Shown piece after piece: positions 61,436-64,000 of a stretch of 64,000 nucleotides of DNA. The notes below the pieces were generated by a model. That model made no database searches. It was not told where the DNA came from and saw only the letters and a list, made by a program, of their open reading frames with translations. This DNA is from Ptiloglossa arizonensis (taxonomy: Eukaryota; Arthropoda; Insecta; Hymenoptera; Colletidae). The position numbers and the translations under genes were made by a program. The stretch covers positions 372,001 to 436,000 of the forward strand of contig NW_027478855.1 of assembly GCF_051014685.1 (NCBI RefSeq). Reading direction: 5' to 3'. Position 1 is the first letter of the stretch, and every line of letters starts with the position of its first letter.

Positions 61436-61486
61436 GTGGGTAGGTCCCGCGCCCGATGGGTTTCCTTCCGGGCGCGGGAATCCCAC
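61436..61486 (+). other. 3' UTR hairpin, 11 bp plus outer 5 bp
   Basis: TCCCGCGCCCG (61445-61455) and CGGGCGCGGGA (61469-61479) are exact reverse complements, 13-base loop. An outer GTGGG/CCCAC stem (61436-61440 with 61482-61486) extends it across a small internal loop. Confidence 0.75.
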
Positions 61487-61489
61487 ACT

Positions 61490-61515
61490 CCCCCGCCCCT
61501 CCCAGGCGGCGGGGG
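61490..61515 (+). other. Last 3' UTR hairpin, 8 bp
   Basis: CCCCCGCC (61490-61497) and GGCGGGGG (61508-61515), 10-base loop. It is the hairpin nearest the A tail and is short enough that chance cannot be excluded. Confidence 0.5.
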
Positions 61516-61541
61516 GGTCTTTCGAAGATTTCCCCCACGTT

Positions 61542-61563
61542 AAAAAAAAAAAAAAAAAAAAAA
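61542..61563 (+). other. Poly(A) tail of the retrotransposon, 22 A
   Basis: An uninterrupted run of 22 A joins CACGTT to the 3' target duplication. The last A could instead belong to the target. A clean, unshortened tail is consistent with a recent insertion. Confidence 0.95.
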
Positions 61564-61579
61564 GGTGTAGTTTTCCCCT
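61564..61579 (+). repeat. Target-site duplication, 3' copy
   Basis: GGTGTAGTTTTCCCCT directly follows the A run and continues as AGGCCGTTCCAG, the normal next part of the satellite monomer. The two identical copies show insertion by target-primed reverse transcription and suggest it is recent. Confidence 0.95.
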
Positions 61580-64000
61580 AGGCCGTTCCAGTTATTCATT
61601 TCAAGCATCAGAACTGCGAAATTTTGAGTTTCTCAAGCGTTTCTTACTCCAAACTGCCATATCTCGCGAACGGATTGACTAATCCGCAAAATTTCTGTTG
61701 CATCTGAAAGTAGAAACTCGCCCGATTACAACGGTATGCGCACTTTTCCCCTAGGCCGTTCTAGTTATTCGTGTCGAGCATCAGAACTGCGAAAATTTTG
61801 AGTTTCTCAAGCGTTTCTTATCTCCAAACGGCCATATCTCGCGAACGGATTGATCAATCCGCAAAATTTCTGCGCCATCTGAAAGTAGAAACTCGCCGAT
61901 TACAACGGTATGCGTACTTCTCCCCTAGGCCGTTCTAGTCATTCGTTTCGAGCATCAGAACTGCGAAAATTTTGAGTTTCTCAAGCGTGTCTTATCTCCA
62001 AACTGCCATATCTCGCGAACGGATTGATCAATCCGCAAAATTTCTGTTGCATCTGAAAGTAGAAACTCGCCCGATTACAACGGTATGCGCACTTTTCCCC
62101 TAGGCGGTTCTAGTTATTCGTTTCGAGCATCAGAACTGCGAAAATTTTGAGTTTCTCAAGCGTTTCTTACCTCCAAACTGCCATATCTCGCAAACGGATT
62201 GACCAATCCGCAAAATTTCTGTTGCGTTTTGAAAGTAGAAACTCGCCCGATTACAACGGTAGGTGTAGTTTTCCCCTAGGCCGTTCTTGTTATTCGTTTC
62301 GAGCATCAGAACTGCGAAAATTTTGAGTTTCTCAAGCGTTTCTTACCACCAAACTGCATATCTCGCGAACGGATTGACCAATCCGCAAAATTTCTGTTGC
62401 ATCTGAAGTAGAAACTCGCCCGATTAGAACGGTAGGTGTAGTTTTCCCCTAGGCCGTTCCAGTTATTCGTATCGAGCATCAGAACTGCGAAAATTTTGAG
62501 TTTCTCGAGCGTTTCTTATCTCCAAACTGCCATATCTCGCGAACGGATTGATCAATCCGCAAAATTTCTGTTGCATCTGAAAGTAGAAACTCGCCCGATT
62601 ACAACGGTAGGTGTAGTTTTCACCCAGGCCGTTCCAGTTATTCATTTCGAGCATCAGAACTGCGAAAATTTTGAGTTTCTCGAGCGTTTCTTACTTCCAA
62701 ACTGCCACATCTCGCGGACGGATTGACCAATCCGCAAAATTTCTGTTGCATCTGAAAGTAGAAACTCGCCCGATTACAATGGTATGCGCACTTTTCCCCT
62801 AGGCCGTTCTAGTTACACGTTTCGAGCATCAGAACTGCGAAAATTTGAGTTTCTCGAGCGTTTCTTATCTCCAAACTGCCATATCTCGCGAACGGATTGA
62901 TCAATCCGCAAAATTTCTGTTGCATCTGAAAGTAGAAACTCGCCCGATTACAACGGTAGGTGGTTTTCCCCTAGGCCGTTCCAGTTATTCATTTCGAGCA
63001 TCAGAACTGCGAAAATTTTGAGTTTCTCTAGCGTTTCTTACTTCCAAACTGCCACATCTCGCGAACGGATTGACCAATCCGCAAAATTTCTGTTGCATCT
63101 GAAAGTAGAAACTCGCCCGATTGCAACGGTATGCGCACTTTTCCCCTAGGCCGTTCTAGTTATTCGTGTCGAGCATCAGAACTGCGAAAATTTTGAGTTT
63201 CTCGAGCGTTTCTTATCTCCAATCTGCCATATCTCGCGAACGGATTGATCAATCCGCAAAATTTCTGTTGCATCTGAAAGTAGAAACTCGCCCGATTACA
63301 ACGGTATGCGCACTATTCCCTGGGCCGTTCTAGTTATTCGTTTCGAGCATCAGAACTGCGAAAATTTTGAGTTTCTCAAGCGTTTCTTACATCCAAACTG
63401 CCATATGTCGCGAACGGATTGACCAATCCGCAAAATTTCTGTTGCTTCTGAAAGTAGAAACTCGCTCGATTACAGCGGTATGCGCACTTTTCCCCTAGGC
63501 CGTTCTAGTTATTCGTTTCGAGCAACAAAAATGCGAAAATTTTGAGTTTCTCAAGCGTTTCTTACCTCCAAACTGCCATATCTCGCGAACGGATTAACCA
63601 ATCCGCAAAATTTCTGTTGCTTCTGAAAGTAGAAACTCGCCCGATTACAACGGTATGAGCACTTTTCCCCTAGGCCGTTCTAGTTATTCGTATCGAGCAT
63701 CAGAAATGCGAAAATTTTGAGTTTCTCGAGCGTTTCTTACTTCCAAACTGCCACATCTCGCGGACGGATTGACCAATCCGCAAAATTTCTGTTGCATCTG
63801 AAAGTAGAAACTCGCCCGATTACAATGGTATGCGCACTTTTCCCCTAGGCCGTTCTAGTTACTCGTTTCGAGCATCAGAACTGCGAAAATTTTGAGTTTC
63901 TCGAGCGTTTCTTATCTCCAAACTGCCATATCTCGCGAACGGATTGATCAATCCGCAAAATTTCTGTTGCATCTGAAAGTAGAAACTCGCCCGATTACAA
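61564..64000. repeat. Satellite array right of the insertion, degenerate monomers
   Basis: About 14 units of the same satellite. Unit starts (TCTCAAG or TCTCGAG) lie at 61631, 61805, 61979, 62154, 62330, 62503, 62678, 62852, 63025, 63200, 63374, 63549, 63724 and 63899. Spacings range from 173 to 176, and 7 of 13 differ from 175. Indels include a lost base in ACTCGCCGATT (61894), CTGCATATCTC (62353), CTGAAGTAG (62403) and two lost in GGTAGGTGGTTTT (62957). Subfamily-specific variants are TCTCGAGCG, CCGTTCCAGTTATTC and CCACATCTCGCG. No gene is seen; the array continues past the window end. Confidence 0.95.

Larger units (their letters stand above)
61048..61541 (+). other. Retrotransposon 3' UTR with a row of hairpins
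   Basis: About 494 bases of GC-rich sequence without an open frame continuing ORF2. It holds at least six clear inverted repeats one after another (listed separately), then a short unpaired stretch (TCTTTCGAAGATTT) before the A tail. No AATAAA signal is seen near the tail. In R1-clade and R2 elements the 3' UTR is where the reverse transcriptase recognises its RNA, so these folds are candidates for that role. Confidence 0.8.
56474..61563 (+). mobile_element. R1-clade non-LTR retrotransposon, nearly complete, inserted in satellite
   Basis: A GC-rich insertion of about 5.1 kb. It has a short 5' leader, an ORF1 with three zinc knuckles, an ORF2 with endonuclease and reverse transcriptase, a structured 3' UTR and a 22-base A tail, between identical 16-bp target duplications. 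The order, the three CCHC knuckles in ORF1, the APE-type endonuclease, the YADD reverse transcriptase and the CX2CX8HX4C knuckle in ORF2 are those of the R1 clade (R1, TRAS, SART, Waldo). Site-specific insertion is known in this clade for rDNA, TTAGG telomeres and simple repeats; a satellite target fits that habit. ORF2 looks functional and ORF1 does not, so this copy cannot supply both proteins as sequenced. The exact family cannot be named without a database. Confidence 0.95.

Noticed and set aside
60642..61538. Long - strand frame of 298 codons and + strand frames over the 3' UTR (60675-61406)
   Set aside because: They overlap ORF2 out of frame, are low-complexity, and their openness is explained by GC content and the hairpins.
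56474..61563. R2 element, LTR retrotransposon or retrovirus
   Set aside because: There are no terminal repeats, protease or integrase. The endonuclease is N-terminal APE-type, not the C-terminal restriction-like type of R2, and the element ends in poly(A).

Overview
The window is almost entirely one tandem satellite DNA array with a single, nearly complete non-LTR retrotransposon inserted in it. The satellite monomer is 175 bp. About 322 monomers run head to tail from base 1 to 56473, and about 14 more follow the insertion (61564-64000). I see no rRNA, tRNA, CRISPR array or host protein gene. The retrotransposon belongs to the R1 clade: an APE-type endonuclease, a reverse transcriptase, a C-terminal zinc knuckle, and an ORF1 with zinc knuckles. 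That clade is typical of arthropods, so the most likely source is insect (or other arthropod) heterochromatin, perhaps centromeric or pericentromeric. The order cannot be told from the sequence.

Layout. 1-2750: more divergent monomers, two of them 1 bp longer. 2750-18530: monomers in multi-monomer units, with clear repeats at 10-monomer (1750 bp) and 11-14-monomer (e.g. 2100 bp) offsets. 18530-53485: large, overlapping, near-identical duplications of 4-9 kb (offsets 16098, 4550 and about 19250 bp). 53485-56473: the same late subfamily, ending at the retrotransposon. 56474-61563: the retrotransposon on the + strand, flanked by a 16-bp target-site duplication and ending in 22 A. 61564-64000: a degenerate part of the array whose monomer spacing is irregular.

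The retrotransposon is very GC-rich in an AT-richer array. Its ORF2 (1063 aa) is intact, with every catalytic motif I can check. Its ORF1 is broken by a frameshift at an 11-G run and by one in-frame TGA, yet its true end is still visible as a TAATG overlap with the ORF2 start, as known for the silkworm telomeric element SART1. Both ends are full of inverted repeats: three hairpins around the ORF1 start codons, and a row of eight or nine hairpins running from the last part of ORF2 through the 3' UTR.

The most interesting points are this hairpin row, the insertion into a minority satellite variant that carries telomere-like TAGG words, and the position of the element exactly at the border between a homogenised and a degenerate part of the array.
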